A stretch of 64,000 bases of DNA from Psychroserpens luteolus (GTDB lineage: Bacteria > Bacteroidota > Bacteroidia > Flavobacteriales > Flavobacteriaceae). Of the stretch, positions 9,272-19,196 are shown in pieces (the first letter of the stretch is position 1; every line of letters begins with the position of its first letter). Location of the stretch: assembly GCF_021032705.1 (NCBI RefSeq), contig NZ_JAHVXI010000008.1, positions 1 through 64,000 on the forward strand, given 5' to 3'. Both the position numbers and the translations under genes were made by a program. The notes under the pieces were generated by a model. That model was not told where the DNA came from, ran no database searches, and was given only the letters and a program-made list of their open reading frames with translations.

Positions 9272-12200
9272 TTAGAAGATATATCGTACTCCAAATTGCG
9301 CTTGCCATCTTGAAGCTAAACTTGTATCATAACTAAACGTTTCTTGTAAGTCTGCATTGAATGTATAGGTTGGTACATTAGTACCAGGATCTACAACAAC
9401 ACCTAAAGGTTGCACACTAATTGGCTGTTGAATAACACCCCAATCACTATTAATTAAGTTTCCGACATTTAATACATCTACACTTAATTGAATCGTGTTC
9501 ACCTTATCACCTGAAACTTTAAAGTTAAAGTCTTGAAGCAACTTAAGATCCCAGCGACCTCTCCATGGTGCTAATGCACCATAACGCTCGGCATATTGAC
9601 CTCTTCTATCATTTAAGTAATCATCTTGTTGTATATAAGACTCGAAAGCTTCTGCTTGTCCAGCTCCAGAGAACTGCATTTGTGATATTTCACTCGCAGT
9701 AGGAATGTATAGTAAGTCATTTAAATTTGACCCGTCACCATTAAGATCTCCTCCATACGTATAGTTGAAACGACCACCACGAGCATATTCGAAAAACGTT
9801 GAAATAGTCGTTGCCCATTTATCACTACCATAGGTCCATTTCTTACTAGCAACACCAATAATTCGGTGTGTATCTCCATATCTAGAATAACTTAATACAT
9901 CGTCATTAACATTTCCTAAGGCAGGATTGAAAGCAAAGGCATCTCCAGTAATTTCAGCTTCAATAGAATTCACATCTTTAGCATTTAAATAGCTATAACC
10001 TAACATGGTGTATAATCCATTATCAAATGATTTTTGCGCTTTAAATGAAGCATTCCAAATTCTACCTTTATCTGAGTTTGTAAATACGTATGCGTTATTA
10101 ATAATATCGTTAGACGTATAAATTGCTCTATTATCAACTCCAGCCAAAGTTCCTGAAGGAGGTAATAGTCCCCAGTTTTGTACATGAGCACCATTAATAT
10201 CTTTTGTATAAGACACATCTCCAGTTAATATCAAACCATTTTCAAACCTATAATCTGTTCCTAAATTAGTACGCCATACCTGCGGAAATTTATAATCTGG
10301 ATCAACAGCTTGGTAAAAGAATACATTAGGATTACCTATTTGGTTTCCTAACCATACAAATGGGAAACGGCCAGTAAACAATCCTGAACCACCTCTCAAC
10401 TGCAAGCTTCTATCTCCTTTTACATCATAGTTAAATCCTACTCTTGGTGAGATTAACCAATCATTATTTGGCATTTGTGTATTATCTAGGAAAACAGTTT
10501 CTCCAGTATTTGGATTTACATATGGAATATCTGGTGCATAGCAGCAAGCAACATCAATCACATCCTGTGCTTTTTCTGCACTATCAAAAAACAGTGGCTT
10601 ATCGAAACGTACACCATAAGTTAGTTTAAACTTCTCGGAAACATTCCATTCATCTTGAAGATAAAATGACATCTGACCAACATTAGTTTCAGCTAAAGCA
10701 AAACCTCCTGCTTCTCCAACTGGATTAGCTGACAATGATGCGTGTGCTGCAAGTGCTTGATTGTATAAATCTTGTAACTGTCCAGAATCAACTAGATCTT
10801 GGAAACCGTCCATAGTCGTGGTTGGAAAGAATACGCCTTGTGCTCCATAGACACCTAAGTTAAATGAGTTATCAAACTGAAACTTCTCAAAAGCAAAACC
10901 AATTGTATATGTGTGATCTCCATCAAAGTAATTCATGTTATTTGAAAACTGAAGTACTTTTTGGTCTAATCTATTATTTATTGAGAACGGCTCGTGTCCA
11001 GCGATAATATAGTTAGAACCATCTTGGGTTATAGTGATGGTTGGTGCTGGCGTAGACAATGGATCTCTAAAATCATCAAAATGAGTAAATCCAAATTGAA
11101 ATTTATTAGATACTTGATCAGAGAATGTTGAATTCAATTCTAACTGAACAGATCTGATATTATTATTGATCTCATAACCTGCATTTTCAAACTGTAGTGT
11201 ATTAGCATTTGGCCCTCTAAACCCTAAAGCAGTAGGATGTGCTGGCTTTTCTTTAGAAGCGTTTAAAAAGTTATAAATTATTGCTAATCGGTTATTATCA
11301 TTGATATTCCAATCTAATTTTACAATACCTTTATTAGACTCAGCTGCATAAGTAAATCCTTGGTAAGCACCAGGATTATAACCTAAATCTAATAGTGCAT
11401 TTTGAACTGCAATTAAATCAGACTCCAGTACTCTAGATTCGTTAATAGCACCACTTCCAGTATTTGGAACCCAACCATTACTTCCTAGATCTGTTCGCTC
11501 ATCCTTTTCGAAATTAGCGAAGAAAAATAGTTTGTTTTTTATGATTGGTCCGCCAATACTAAATCCATACTGATTTTGTTCTAATTTCGGTTTTACAACA
11601 TCTTCGCCTCTAACCGTTCCACCAGTAAGGTCTTCATTTCTAAAAAACCCATATACAGTACCATGAAATTCATTAGTACCACTCTTTGTTACGGCGTTAA
11701 CAGCAGCACCAGTAAATCCGGCTTGAGTCACGTCGTAAGGAGCAGTACTTACAGTAATTTGATCTATCGCATCAATTGATATTGGTGTTGATTCTGTTTG
11801 CCCACCAGGCTGAGCTGCATCCAAACCAAAAGGATTATTGAAGATAGCACCATCTAGAGAGAAGTTATTAAATTGATCATTACGTCCGCCAAACGATCCA
11901 GCACTAGCAGTTGGTTCTAATCTTGTAAAATCGTTAGTCGATCTTGTAATTGTTGGCAATCTTGTTAATTCACGTCTACCAACTGATGTCTCGGCACCTG
12001 TTCTATCTGTACTAAATGTTCCTGTGGTTGATCCTGTAATAATCACAGCATCAAGTTGTTCACTATCAGGTGTCATTTGTAAATCAATATTCTCAGTTTT
12101 ACCTAAAGTTAAGAATACATCATTAAAGACTTGTTCTTTATAGCCTACGTAAGATATGGTAATTGTATAAGGACCACCAACTCTCATATTAATGATATTG

Positions 12201-12391
12201 TAACGTCCGTCAAAATTTGTAGCGGCTCCATACTTTGTACCAGTTGGTGTATGTACTGCAACTACGTTAGCTCCAGGTAAGGGTTGAGAGCTTTCGTCTA
12301 AAATAACACCTTTTAAACTAGAGGTTGTTACCTGAGCAAAAGTCATAGTAACAAATAGTAGCATAAAAGCTGTAAAAAGGTTTTTCTTCAT
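9272..12391 (-). CDS. Oar-like TonB-dependent outer-membrane receptor
   Basis: The 1039-residue protein has a signal peptide (about 1-19), a CarboxypepD-regulatory-like domain (about 24-110; GVILDESSQPLPGANV, GYKEQVF), a plug domain (about 115-240) and a large beta-barrel. The plug contains FNNFSLDGAIFNN and NEFHGTVYGFFRNEDL, which match the Oar subgroup rather than SusC. It ends in an aromatic residue (FGVRYIF), as expected for BAM-assembled barrels. The Oar family is implicated in outer-membrane import and protease or adhesion functions; the substrate here is unknown. No SusD partner is nearby, which argues against a glycan-uptake locus. The gene stands alone with its own terminator. Confidence 0.92.
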   Translation of the reverse strand: MKKNLFTAFMLLFVTMTFAQVTTSSLKGVILDESSQPLPGANVVAVHTPTGTKYGAATNFDGRYNIINMRVGGPYTITISYVGYKEQVFNDVFLTLGKTENIDLQMTPDSEQLDAVIITGSTTGTFSTDRTGAETSVGRRELTRLPTITRSTNDFTRLEPTASAGSFGGRNDQFNNFSLDGAIFNNPFGLDAAQPGGQTESTPISIDAIDQITVSTAPYDVTQAGFTGAAVNAVTKSGTNEFHGTVYGFFRNEDLTGGTVRGEDVVKPKLEQNQYGFSIGGPIIKNKLFFFANFEKDERTDLGSNGWVPNTGSGAINESRVLESDLIAVQNALLDLGYNPGAYQGFTYAAESNKGIVKLDWNINDNNRLAIIYNFLNASKEKPAHPTALGFRGPNANTLQFENAGYEINNNIRSVQLELNSTFSDQVSNKFQFGFTHFDDFRDPLSTPAPTITITQDGSNYIIAGHEPFSINNRLDQKVLQFSNNMNYFDGDHTYTIGFAFEKFQFDNSFNLGVYGAQGVFFPTTTMDGFQDLVDSGQLQDLYNQALAAHASLSANPVGEAGGFALAETNVGQMSFYLQDEWNVSEKFKLTYGVRFDKPLFFDSAEKAQDVIDVACCYAPDIPYVNPNTGETVFLDNTQMPNNDWLISPRVGFNYDVKGDRSLQLRGGSGLFTGRFPFVWLGNQIGNPNVFFYQAVDPDYKFPQVWRTNLGTDYRFENGLILTGDVSYTKDINGAHVQNWGLLPPSGTLAGVDNRAIYTSNDIINNAYVFTNSDKGRIWNASFKAQKSFDNGLYTMLGYSYLNAKDVNSIEAEITGDAFAFNPALGNVNDDVLSYSRYGDTHRIIGVASKKWTYGSDKWATTISTFFEYARGGRFNYTYGGDLNGDGSNLNDLLYIPTASEISQMQFSGAGQAEAFESYIQQDDYLNDRRGQYAERYGALAPWRGRWDLKLLQDFNFKVSGDKVNTIQLSVDVLNVGNLINSDWGVIQQPISVQPLGVVVDPGTNVPTYTFNADLQETFSYDTSLASRWQAQFGVRYIF

Positions 12392-12433
12392 TTGTATTTA
12401 GTTTTTGGTTGTTATAGATTAGCCTAAAGTTAA

Positions 12434-12463
12434 TAAAAAAAGGCTGTTCAAATGAACAGCCTT
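12434..12463 (-). terminator. Terminator of the rpsF-rpsR-rplI operon
   Basis: Arms aaggctgttca and tgaacagcctt (12440-12463) are separated by two bases and followed on the minus strand by a run of T. It sits about 30 bases after the rplI stop. Confidence 0.85.
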
Positions 12464-12493
12464 ATTATATTTATTAACCTTTGTTGTAAACTA

Positions 12494-12943
12494 CTAAGCC
12501 TCAGCAACTACTTCAAATGGTAAATCTACTGATACTTCTCTGTGTAATCTTACTACAGCATCGTATTTTCCTAAACGCTTTACGGTTCCACCAGCAACAG
12601 AGATGAATTTTTTGTCAATCTCATGACCAGCTTTTTGTAATTCATTAGCTAAATCAATATTATTTACAGATCCAAATAATTTGTCTCCAGTACCTACTTT
12701 AGATGAAATCTTGATTTCTAAATCTTTAATAGCGTCTGCAGTTTTCTGAGCTGCTTCAATAATTGATTTTTCTTTATAAGCTCTTTGCTTTAAAGTTTCT
12801 TCTAGGACTTTCTTAGCAGATGATGTTGCCATTACTGCTTGTCCTTGAGGAATTAAAAAGTTTCTACCATAACCGTTCTTAACTGTTACAATATCGTCTT
12901 TAAATCCTAAATTTTCAACGTCTTGTTTTAATATAAGTTCCAT
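12494..12943 (-). CDS. rplI: Large-subunit ribosomal protein bL9
   Basis: The 149-residue protein begins MELILKQDVENLGFKDD and carries the bL9 signature GYGRNFLIPQGQA in its N-terminal RNA-binding domain. A long helix and a C-terminal domain follow. bL9 binds 23S rRNA near the L1 stalk and helps keep reading-frame fidelity. It is last in the rpsF-rpsR-rplI operon, 13 bases after rpsR. Length and order are normal for the phylum. Confidence 0.97.
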   Translation of the reverse strand: MELILKQDVENLGFKDDIVTVKNGYGRNFLIPQGQAVMATSSAKKVLEETLKQRAYKEKSIIEAAQKTADAIKDLEIKISSKVGTGDKLFGSVNNIDLANELQKAGHEIDKKFISVAGGTVKRLGKYDAVVRLHREVSVDLPFEVVAEA

Positions 12944-12956
12944 AGTTATTGGTATT

Positions 12957-13253
12957 TTATTTTAATAAATCTGCTACGTAAGGCATTAACGCTAAGTGAC
13001 GCGCTCGTTTTACTGCAACAGATACTTTTCTTTGGTATTTTAAAGATGTTCCTGTTAAACGTCTTGGTAAGATTTTACCTTGCTCGTTAACAAAACCTAA
13101 CAACCAATCTGCATCTTTGTAATCTACATACTTGATACCAGATTTCTTAAAACGACAATATTTCTTCGTTTTGCTTGTGTCGATGTTTAATGGAGTAAGA
13201 TATCTGATCTCTCCATCTTTCTTTCCTTTTGCTTGTTGTTCAATTGAAGACAT
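12957..13253 (-). CDS. rpsR: Small-subunit ribosomal protein bS18
   Basis: The 98-residue basic protein contains [16 protein letters not shown] and [20 protein letters not shown], the bS18 signature that contacts 16S rRNA and bS6 on the platform. It follows rpsF by two bases, consistent with the coupled production of its binding partner bS6. Confidence 0.97.
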   Translation of the reverse strand: MSSIEQQAKGKKDGEIRYLTPLNIDTSKTKKYCRFKKSGIKYVDYKDADWLLGFVNEQGKILPRRLTGTSLKYQRKVSVAVKRARHLALMPYVADLLK

Positions 13254-13255
13254 AA

Positions 13256-13594
13256 TTACGCTTTTTGTTTATCTCTGTTTCTTCTCTTTTCTGCCCAAGC
13301 AATCGCATGCTTGTCTAATTTTACTGTTAAGTAACGCATAAAACGCTCATCACGTCTAAACTCTACTTCTAATGGATTAATAACTTCTCCATCAACAGTG
13401 TACTCAAATAAGTGATAAAAACCACTCTTTTTGTTTTGGATTGGATATGCTAATTTTTTTAAGCCCCAATCTTCTTTGGCTACCATCTTCGCTCCTCTAG
13501 AAACAAGAAAATCTTCATATTTCTTTACTGTTTCCTTTATCTGGTCATCAGATAAAACGGGATTTAAGATGAAAACAGTTTCATAATGATTCAT
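13256..13594 (-). CDS. rpsF: Small-subunit ribosomal protein bS6
   Basis: The 112-residue protein begins [18 protein letters not shown] and contains [19 protein letters not shown], typical of bS6. It forms a heterodimer with bS18 on the 30S platform. It is first in the operon and preceded by a clear housekeeping promoter at 13627-13657. In many bacteria bS6-bS18 represses its own mRNA leader; I did not identify such a structure here. Confidence 0.97.
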   Translation of the reverse strand: MNHYETVFILNPVLSDDQIKETVKKYEDFLVSRGAKMVAKEDWGLKKLAYPIQNKKSGFYHLFEYTVDGEVINPLEVEFRRDERFMRYLTVKLDKHAIAWAEKRRNRDKQKA

Positions 13595-13626
13595 AAAAAT
13601 CTTTTTTATTGTGTTAAAAATGAGTG

Positions 13627-13657
13627 CAAAAATAACTATAATTTATGTTTCTGGCAA
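13627..13657 (-). promoter_or_regulatory. Promoter of rpsF-rpsR-rplI
   Basis: On the minus strand TTG (13655-13657) and TATTTTTG (13627-13634) are 20 bases apart, fitting TTG-N-TAnnTTTG. The start near 13621 leaves a leader of about 26 bases. Confidence 0.65.
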
Positions 13658-13731
13658 CGTTTTTGTATATAAAATTTTAGACATCAAAATAATGTTAATA
13701 TTTTGTTAAAAACCACACTTTACCGATGTTT

Positions 13732-13763
13732 TTTGGTTTTTATCCGAATTTTTCGTACTATTG
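13732..13763 (+). promoter_or_regulatory. Promoter of the LytTR response regulator
   Basis: TTTG (13732-13735) and TACTATTG (13756-13763) are 20 bases apart; the -7 box has one mismatch to TAnnTTTG. The start near 13770 leaves a leader of about 26 bases. Confidence 0.5.
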
Positions 13764-13795
13764 TCGATATCTTAACCTAAAATATAAATAATGTT

Positions 13796-14491
13796 ATGAC
13801 TTTAAACTGTGTAGTAGTTGATGATTCTGCGATTCAACGTTTATCGATTGTAAAGTTAATAGAGAATCATTCCTCTCTTAACCTTATTGCAGAATATAGT
13901 AGCGCATTAGAGACCAAGAACGGACTTAACACTCATAAAGTAGATTTAATCTTCTTAGATATTGAGATGCCTGTATTGAACGGTTTCGAGCTACTTGATG
14001 TACTCAACAACAAACCCCAAATTATTTTCGTTACAGGTAAAACTGAATACGCATTTAAAGCTTTTAATTATGATGCAACCGATTATCTTCAAAAACCTAT
14101 AACTAGGGAACGATTTAATCAATCTGTTGAAAAAGCATTAGAGCAACATAAATTAAAGCTAGATTTCAATGAAACTGATGGCGAACACATCTTTGTCAAA
14201 AGTAATCTAAAAAAACGAAAAGTTTACATTAAAGATATCAAATGGATTGAAGCTCTTGGTGATTATGTAAAACTAGTTACCGAAGAAAACAGCTTAGTCG
14301 TTTTATCTACTATGAAAGCTTTTGAACATGAATTACCAGAAGGTAAATTTTTAAGAATCCATAAATCATATATCGTAAACCTTGATAAGGTCGATAGATT
14401 TAACAGTAAAAATGTTGAAGTTGGTGCTTATGAGATTCCATTAAGTAGAAACAAGAAAACCCAACTTGTTGATGCCTTAAACAATATCTAA
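13796..14491 (+). CDS. LytR/AlgR-type response regulator
   Basis: The 231-residue protein has a receiver domain (1-120) and a C-terminal LytTR DNA-binding domain (about 130-230). The receiver keeps the acidic pair D9/D10, the phospho-acceptor D55 (LIFLDIEMP), T80 and K100 (YLQKP). The LytTR part shows FLRIHKSYIVNLDKV and EIPLSRNKK. Such regulators act with a membrane histidine kinase of the LytS/YpdA type. No kinase gene is adjacent, so this is an orphan regulator within the window. Its divergent neighbour is the bS6 operon and its convergent neighbour is priA. Targets are unknown. Confidence 0.93.
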   Translation: MTLNCVVVDDSAIQRLSIVKLIENHSSLNLIAEYSSALETKNGLNTHKVDLIFLDIEMPVLNGFELLDVLNNKPQIIFVTGKTEYAFKAFNYDATDYLQKPITRERFNQSVEKALEQHKLKLDFNETDGEHIFVKSNLKKRKVYIKDIKWIEALGDYVKLVTEENSLVVLSTMKAFEHELPEGKFLRIHKSYIVNLDKVDRFNSKNVEVGAYEIPLSRNKKTQLVDALNNI

Positions 14492-14555
14492 AGGCCTTAA
14501 GACTAATAATAGTTTGAAGATATAACTTATAACTAACTAACCTAACTAATTAGCT

Positions 14556-17072
14556 TTAATAATTATCGACATTTAAGATTACTCTTATTGCCCTAAAATC
14601 TTTCACGCTTAAGAAGCTGTTATTAATTTTAATGATAGCTTCTTTTGTTTTTGCTAACGATTGTTTCTGAGGAATTTTTACTAAAATATGTTTTAAATAT
14701 TGGTTTCTAATCCTTGCCACAGGTGGAAACTCTGGACCTAGCACATACTGACTAAAAACGGTTCGAAGCGATTTAGAATACCAATCGGCACCAATATTGA
14801 CACGATTATAATCTTTATGTTTTAATGTGATTTTAATCATCCTATATATTGGAGGATATTTATAAATGTGACGCTCATCTAATTGTTCTTCAAACATCTG
14901 AACATAATTATTCGTAGACACTTGCTGTAATATCTTATGATACGGATTATACGTTTGAATTAACACTTTTCCGCGTTCTTCTGTACGCCCTGCTCTACCA
15001 GATACTTGAGCCATTAATTGATAACTTCTTTCGTGAGCTCTAAAATCTGGAAAATTAAGCATATTATCAGCATTCATAATGCCTACAAGTTTCACATTTC
15101 TAAAATCCAATCCTTTAGTTAGCATTTGGGTTCCAACCAAGATGTCTATTTCACCTTGCTCTAGCGCTGTTATAATTTTCTCATAACCATATTTACCTCG
15201 CGTTGTATCCAAGTCCATACGCGCTACATTATGCTCTGGAAACAATAATTTTGCCTCCTGCTCTACCTGTTCTGTACCAAAACCTTTACTGTCTAATTCT
15301 ACACTTCCGCAAGCATCACAGGTTTTTGGCATCACAGTATTATAGCCACAATAGTGGCAACGCAGCTGATTTTTATATTGATGAAAAGTTAAACTCACAT
15401 CACAGTTTGGGCATTGAGGCGAATGACCACAAGTATGACATTCTACAATTGGCGAAAAACCACGTCTGTTCTGAAACAAAATAATTTGATGACCATTCTT
15501 CAAGGTTTCGGTCATTTCTTCAATTAATCGGTCACTAAAATGACCTCGCATACGCTTTCGTTTGTGTTTATCCTTAATATCTACCAATTCTATATCTGGC
15601 ATCAACACATTGTTATAGCGATGATTTAATTCTACCAATCCGTATTTTGATTGCTTTGCATTATAATAACTCTCGAGGCTTGGTGTAGCAGAGCCTAATA
15701 CTGTTTTACATTGAAAAATACTTGCCAATACAATAGCAGTATCACGTGCATGGTATCGTGGTGCTGGATCAAACTGTTTATACGACGATTCGTGTTCTTC
15801 ATCTACAATGATTAACCCTAAGTTCTGAAATGGTAATAACACCGAAGAACGGGCTCCTAACACCACCTGAGCTGTTGACGAATTGGAGAGCACATTGTTC
15901 CAAACCTCAACGCGCTCATGTGAAGAATACTTACTATGAAATACAGCAACCTTTTCGCCAAAATAATTTTGAAGACGTTCTACCAACTGAGTAGTTAACG
16001 CAATTTCTGGCAACAAATACAAGACCTGCTTTTTAACTTTAAGCTGGTCTTCAATAAGCTTAACATAGATTTCCGTTTTTCCAGAAGACGTCACACCATG
16101 TAGCAATGTAATATTTTGATTATCAAATGATTCATTGATTTTATTTAAAGCTTTTTCTTGATACTCATTTAATCGCTTTGAGTCTTCATTATCATCTCCT
16201 TCATAAGTCACTCGATCGGTTTGTATATGGTATTCTTCGAGAATTCCTTTATTGATCAATGCTTTTACAATGGCACTAGACGTTCCACTTTCCGAAGTAA
16301 GATCAGATACCTTTACTGGTTTTTTGGTTTGCGCAGAAATTGAAAACAAAGTCATCACTACATCTCTTTGCTTTGGTGCTCGACTGAGATCTGACAGTAA
16401 AACTTGTAAGGCGTCTTCTGAAGTATAAGAGGTACCTAATTTCACATAACGCACTAATTTGGGCTTATACTTTTCATAGATTTCCTCTTGAACCGAAATA
16501 GCATTTTTATCAAGTAATCGCTTGATAACTGGCAAAACATTTTTTTTGTCGAGAATAGACATTAAATCCTGAACCTTCAATGACGACTGATGATGCAAAG
16601 CTTCATAGATCACAAATTCATCATCTCTAAGATCTGCATCGCTAATTATAGTCGCATCATTTTTAGAAATAATAGTTTCACTCTCCAAAATAAAAGCACT
16701 TGGTAAAGCCGCACGCATTACATCTCCTAATGTACACATGTAATAGCTTGCTATCCATTTCCAGTGCTCTAACTGCTTTTGTGTCACAATAGGAACCTCA
16801 TCTAGTATTTGATGAATGTCTTTAGCCTCATAGGTTAAAGGCGCATTGTTATGAATATCAATAACTAAAGCTGTGTAGATTTTAGTTTTCCCAAATGGAA
16901 CAGAAACACGTATACCTGGCTTTAGAAAGTTAGCTTCTGCTTTGGTAATTGCATAGGTGAAGCTCTTTTCTAGAGGAATTGGTAATATGACGTTAATGAA
17001 ATAGTTCAGCTTAATGGAATGGTTTGATGTCTCGATATAAGATTGATAATATCTTTTCAAAGGTAAGGACAT
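14556..17072 (-). CDS. priA: Primosomal replication-restart helicase PriA
   Basis: The protein has an N-terminal 3'-DNA-binding domain, a superfamily 2 helicase core (GVTSSGKTEIY as Walker A, DEEHESSYKQ as the DEAH-type box, GSATPSLES, QVSGRAGR) and a paired-cysteine zinc-binding region (CHTCGHSPQCPNC, CHYCGYNT, CDACGS). It reloads the replisome at stalled forks. The family N-terminus normally begins near NYFINVILPIPLE, here at residue 23, where the codon before it is CTG. The first ATG is at 17072 and makes the gene overlap its upstream neighbour by 62 bases; TTG at 17060 is another option. It is last in the minus-strand run that begins with nadC. Confidence 0.95.
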   Translation of the reverse strand: MSLPLKRYYQSYIETSNHSIKLNYFINVILPIPLEKSFTYAITKAEANFLKPGIRVSVPFGKTKIYTALVIDIHNNAPLTYEAKDIHQILDEVPIVTQKQLEHWKWIASYYMCTLGDVMRAALPSAFILESETIISKNDATIISDADLRDDEFVIYEALHHQSSLKVQDLMSILDKKNVLPVIKRLLDKNAISVQEEIYEKYKPKLVRYVKLGTSYTSEDALQVLLSDLSRAPKQRDVVMTLFSISAQTKKPVKVSDLTSESGTSSAIVKALINKGILEEYHIQTDRVTYEGDDNEDSKRLNEYQEKALNKINESFDNQNITLLHGVTSSGKTEIYVKLIEDQLKVKKQVLYLLPEIALTTQLVERLQNYFGEKVAVFHSKYSSHERVEVWNNVLSNSSTAQVVLGARSSVLLPFQNLGLIIVDEEHESSYKQFDPAPRYHARDTAIVLASIFQCKTVLGSATPSLESYYNAKQSKYGLVELNHRYNNVLMPDIELVDIKDKHKRKRMRGHFSDRLIEEMTETLKNGHQIILFQNRRGFSPIVECHTCGHSPQCPNCDVSLTFHQYKNQLRCHYCGYNTVMPKTCDACGSVELDSKGFGTEQVEQEAKLLFPEHNVARMDLDTTRGKYGYEKIITALEQGEIDILVGTQMLTKGLDFRNVKLVGIMNADNMLNFPDFRAHERSYQLMAQVSGRAGRTEERGKVLIQTYNPYHKILQQVSTNNYVQMFEEQLDERHIYKYPPIYRMIKITLKHKDYNRVNIGADWYSKSLRTVFSQYVLGPEFPPVARIRNQYLKHILVKIPQKQSLAKTKEAIIKINNSFLSVKDFRAIRVILNVDNY

Positions 17073-17814
17073 CTTCTTTGTTTATCAACCTAAGTGTTTT
17101 AATAAATAGATTATCGTTATGAATTTCTATTTCTAACCCATTAAAAGTAACAAGTTTATCTATTATCTGTTTTATTTGAAGCATCTGTCTTGACGTCTTA
17201 AAAGTAAAACACTCATAAGTAGCATACTTTAATTCATCATCATTTCTAACTTTATCAAAAAAAGTTTCTGTTTTTGTTTTTTCTCTGAAATAGTAATGCC
17301 CATTAATAGAGTCAATTTTGAGCCACATCATTAATTGAGATTCTGTAACCATGCCTACAGAATTAGTTTCTGGTGCAGGTAAGAATATAAGTCCCTCTTC
17401 AAATTGGAACACATTAGAATAAGACCAATCATCGTAGTGAGAGAGTGTAATTGTACGCTCTACCACATCAAATTGCTCATCAGAAAACATGTCTTGACGC
17501 AAAAAACGTTTACTTCCAATTAAATGATTTAGGCCTCTTTGAGCAGTTTGTTGATCTTTGTATACTAGGTTTTTAATCTCGGCTTCTGGCATTGCTCTAA
17601 ATTCATCAGCAGAGCCTTCCCAATGTCCAGATTCTGCCTGCTCCAAAGTTAACTTAGCTCCTGTTTCCGGATCAATAATATATGCGTCTTCTAAACTCCT
17701 TTTCATTCGTTCATGCTGTTCCTTTTCTGATTTAGTTTCCCAACTAAAGAAAAGGTAAAATATCCATCCTACTCCAATTGTGACTAAAACACCAAATAGA
17801 ATTTCTAAAAACAT
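17011..17814 (-). CDS. Membrane-anchored protein of unknown function
   Basis: The 267-residue protein has one N-terminal transmembrane helix (about 3-25, GVLVTIGVGWIFYLFF). A charged linker and a cytoplasmic or periplasmic domain without recognised motif follow (KRSLEDAYIIDPETGAKLT, FEEGLIFLPAPET). It lies four bases after the DUF2147 gene and overlaps the start of priA, so it is part of the same transcription unit. I do not recognise the family; the operon position alone does not indicate a function. Confidence 0.8.
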   Translation of the reverse strand: MFLEILFGVLVTIGVGWIFYLFFSWETKSEKEQHERMKRSLEDAYIIDPETGAKLTLEQAESGHWEGSADEFRAMPEAEIKNLVYKDQQTAQRGLNHLIGSKRFLRQDMFSDEQFDVVERTITLSHYDDWSYSNVFQFEEGLIFLPAPETNSVGMVTESQLMMWLKIDSINGHYYFREKTKTETFFDKVRNDDELKYATYECFTFKTSRQMLQIKQIIDKLVTFNGLEIEIHNDNLFIKTLRLINKEDVLTFEKILSILYRDIKPFH

Positions 17815-17818
17815 AAAA

Positions 17819-18247
17819 CTAATCTTCAGCTCTTACCCAATACTGTGTACGATAAAAGAAAGCTACATAACCACGCACTTGAAGTTTATTGGCATTGTCT
17901 TCGTCTAGTTGTAATCGGCAATCATACTGTTTTCCATCTTCTGGGTTTGTGATGGTTCCTTTTTTATAAACATCACCAGCTTTTTCCATATTCTTGATGA
18001 TTTTCAATCCTAGCACAGGTTTATTATAATCATCACCTTCACAGAATTTACAGGGCAAATCTCGTTTTTTAGGGTCAAAGATTTCAATGATTTTTCCAAA
18101 CACCTTCCCATTTTCTTTGTAGATCTCAACAATAGACTTCTCCTCTCCTGTTTTGTCATCAATTGTTTTCCATTTCCCAAGAATGCTTTGTCCAGAGACG
18201 CTTATGGTCATTAAAAGTATAACTATAACAAGGCCAATTTTATTCAT
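17819..18247 (-). CDS. DUF2147 secreted protein
   Basis: A signal peptide (MNKIGLVIVILLMTISVSGQ) precedes a DUF2147 domain: SILGKWKTIDDKTGEEKS, FGKIIEIFDP, CKFCEGDDYNKPVLGL, and WVRAED at the end. Total length is 142 residues. The family is a small beta-barrel, lipocalin-like fold exported to the periplasm or cell surface with no firmly known function. I use ATG 18247 rather than 18256 because it gives a cleaner signal peptide. Either start overlaps the end of the yihY-like gene, so the genes are translationally coupled. Confidence 0.88.
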   Translation of the reverse strand: MNKIGLVIVILLMTISVSGQSILGKWKTIDDKTGEEKSIVEIYKENGKVFGKIIEIFDPKKRDLPCKFCEGDDYNKPVLGLKIIKNMEKAGDVYKKGTITNPEDGKQYDCRLQLDEDNANKLQVRGYVAFFYRTQYWVRAED

Positions 18248-19196
18248 CTTCTCCATTCTTTTTCTTTTTTAAACGTCTAATTGTTGCATTTAGTTCATAA
18301 CCTAGCAACAATATATTAGCATTTAACCATAAATACAACAATAAAATCAATAGAGCTCCAATAGAACCATAAAGCTTATTATACTGTGAAAAGTTTTCGA
18401 TATAAATACCAAATAAATATGATGTTAATATGATCAACAAAGTCGTGAACAAAGCGCCAATGGAGAAAAATCTTGACGTACGTCCTTCCTTTGTACCAAA
18501 ATAATATAGGGTAGCTGTGGCGATGTATACCATAAATACGAAGAATAAATACTTAGCAAAAACAACCCAAAACACATTAGATTGATTGGTCTTAAAATCG
18601 ATACTATCAAATTGTTCATATAAAGGCTGGATCACATAAATTTGAAAATATCCGAAGAAAGCCACTGTTAAAACGACTAGCAAAGCTAAAATCAAAGCGA
18701 CTCCTAAAGCATATAAATACTGTTTAAATATATTTCTTGTGAGCTCCTGATGGTATGAGTTTTCAAATCCAGAAAACACTGCATTTACGCCATTAGCCAT
18801 TAATAAAATGGATACAATAAACACAGAAGATAGTAATCCGCCACGTTCGGTATTCTCAATATTTTCAAAAATATTGGAAAAGAAAAAATCTGAAGTTTGA
18901 GGCGGTAAAAATGATGTCAAAAATTGTTGAAAATCAGTTTGAAACCCTTCAATGGGTATATAAGGCATCAAAATAAGCACAAACAATAAAAACGGAAATA
19001 TGGCTGTAAAAAAACTAAAAGCTATGGCACTAGCTCTGGCAGTAAGTGCTCCTTTAAAAATGCCTATAGCGTAAAGCACCAGTAAATCGTATAGTGTCAA
19101 ACCTTCAAGAGCAGGTAGTTTTATCTTCCTAAGTAAATCTACAATTCGATTTACAATAGGAATTTTACTCAATATCTCTTTTAATGATTTAGACAT
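18240..19196 (-). CDS. YihY/BrkB-family inner-membrane protein
   Basis: The 318-residue protein has about six hydrophobic segments and YihY/BrkB hallmarks: ASAIAFSFFTAIFPFLLF, YGSIGALLILLLYLWLNANILLLG, and a positively charged C-terminus. The family was once thought to be RNase BN, which is wrong; its members are integral membrane proteins of unclear transport or envelope role. The gene overlaps nadC by one base (TAATG), indicating co-translation. Confidence 0.92.
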   Translation of the reverse strand: MSKSLKEILSKIPIVNRIVDLLRKIKLPALEGLTLYDLLVLYAIGIFKGALTARASAIAFSFFTAIFPFLLFVLILMPYIPIEGFQTDFQQFLTSFLPPQTSDFFFSNIFENIENTERGGLLSSVFIVSILLMANGVNAVFSGFENSYHQELTRNIFKQYLYALGVALILALLVVLTVAFFGYFQIYVIQPLYEQFDSIDFKTNQSNVFWVVFAKYLFFVFMVYIATATLYYFGTKEGRTSRFFSIGALFTTLLIILTSYLFGIYIENFSQYNKLYGSIGALLILLLYLWLNANILLLGYELNATIRRLKKKKNGEDE

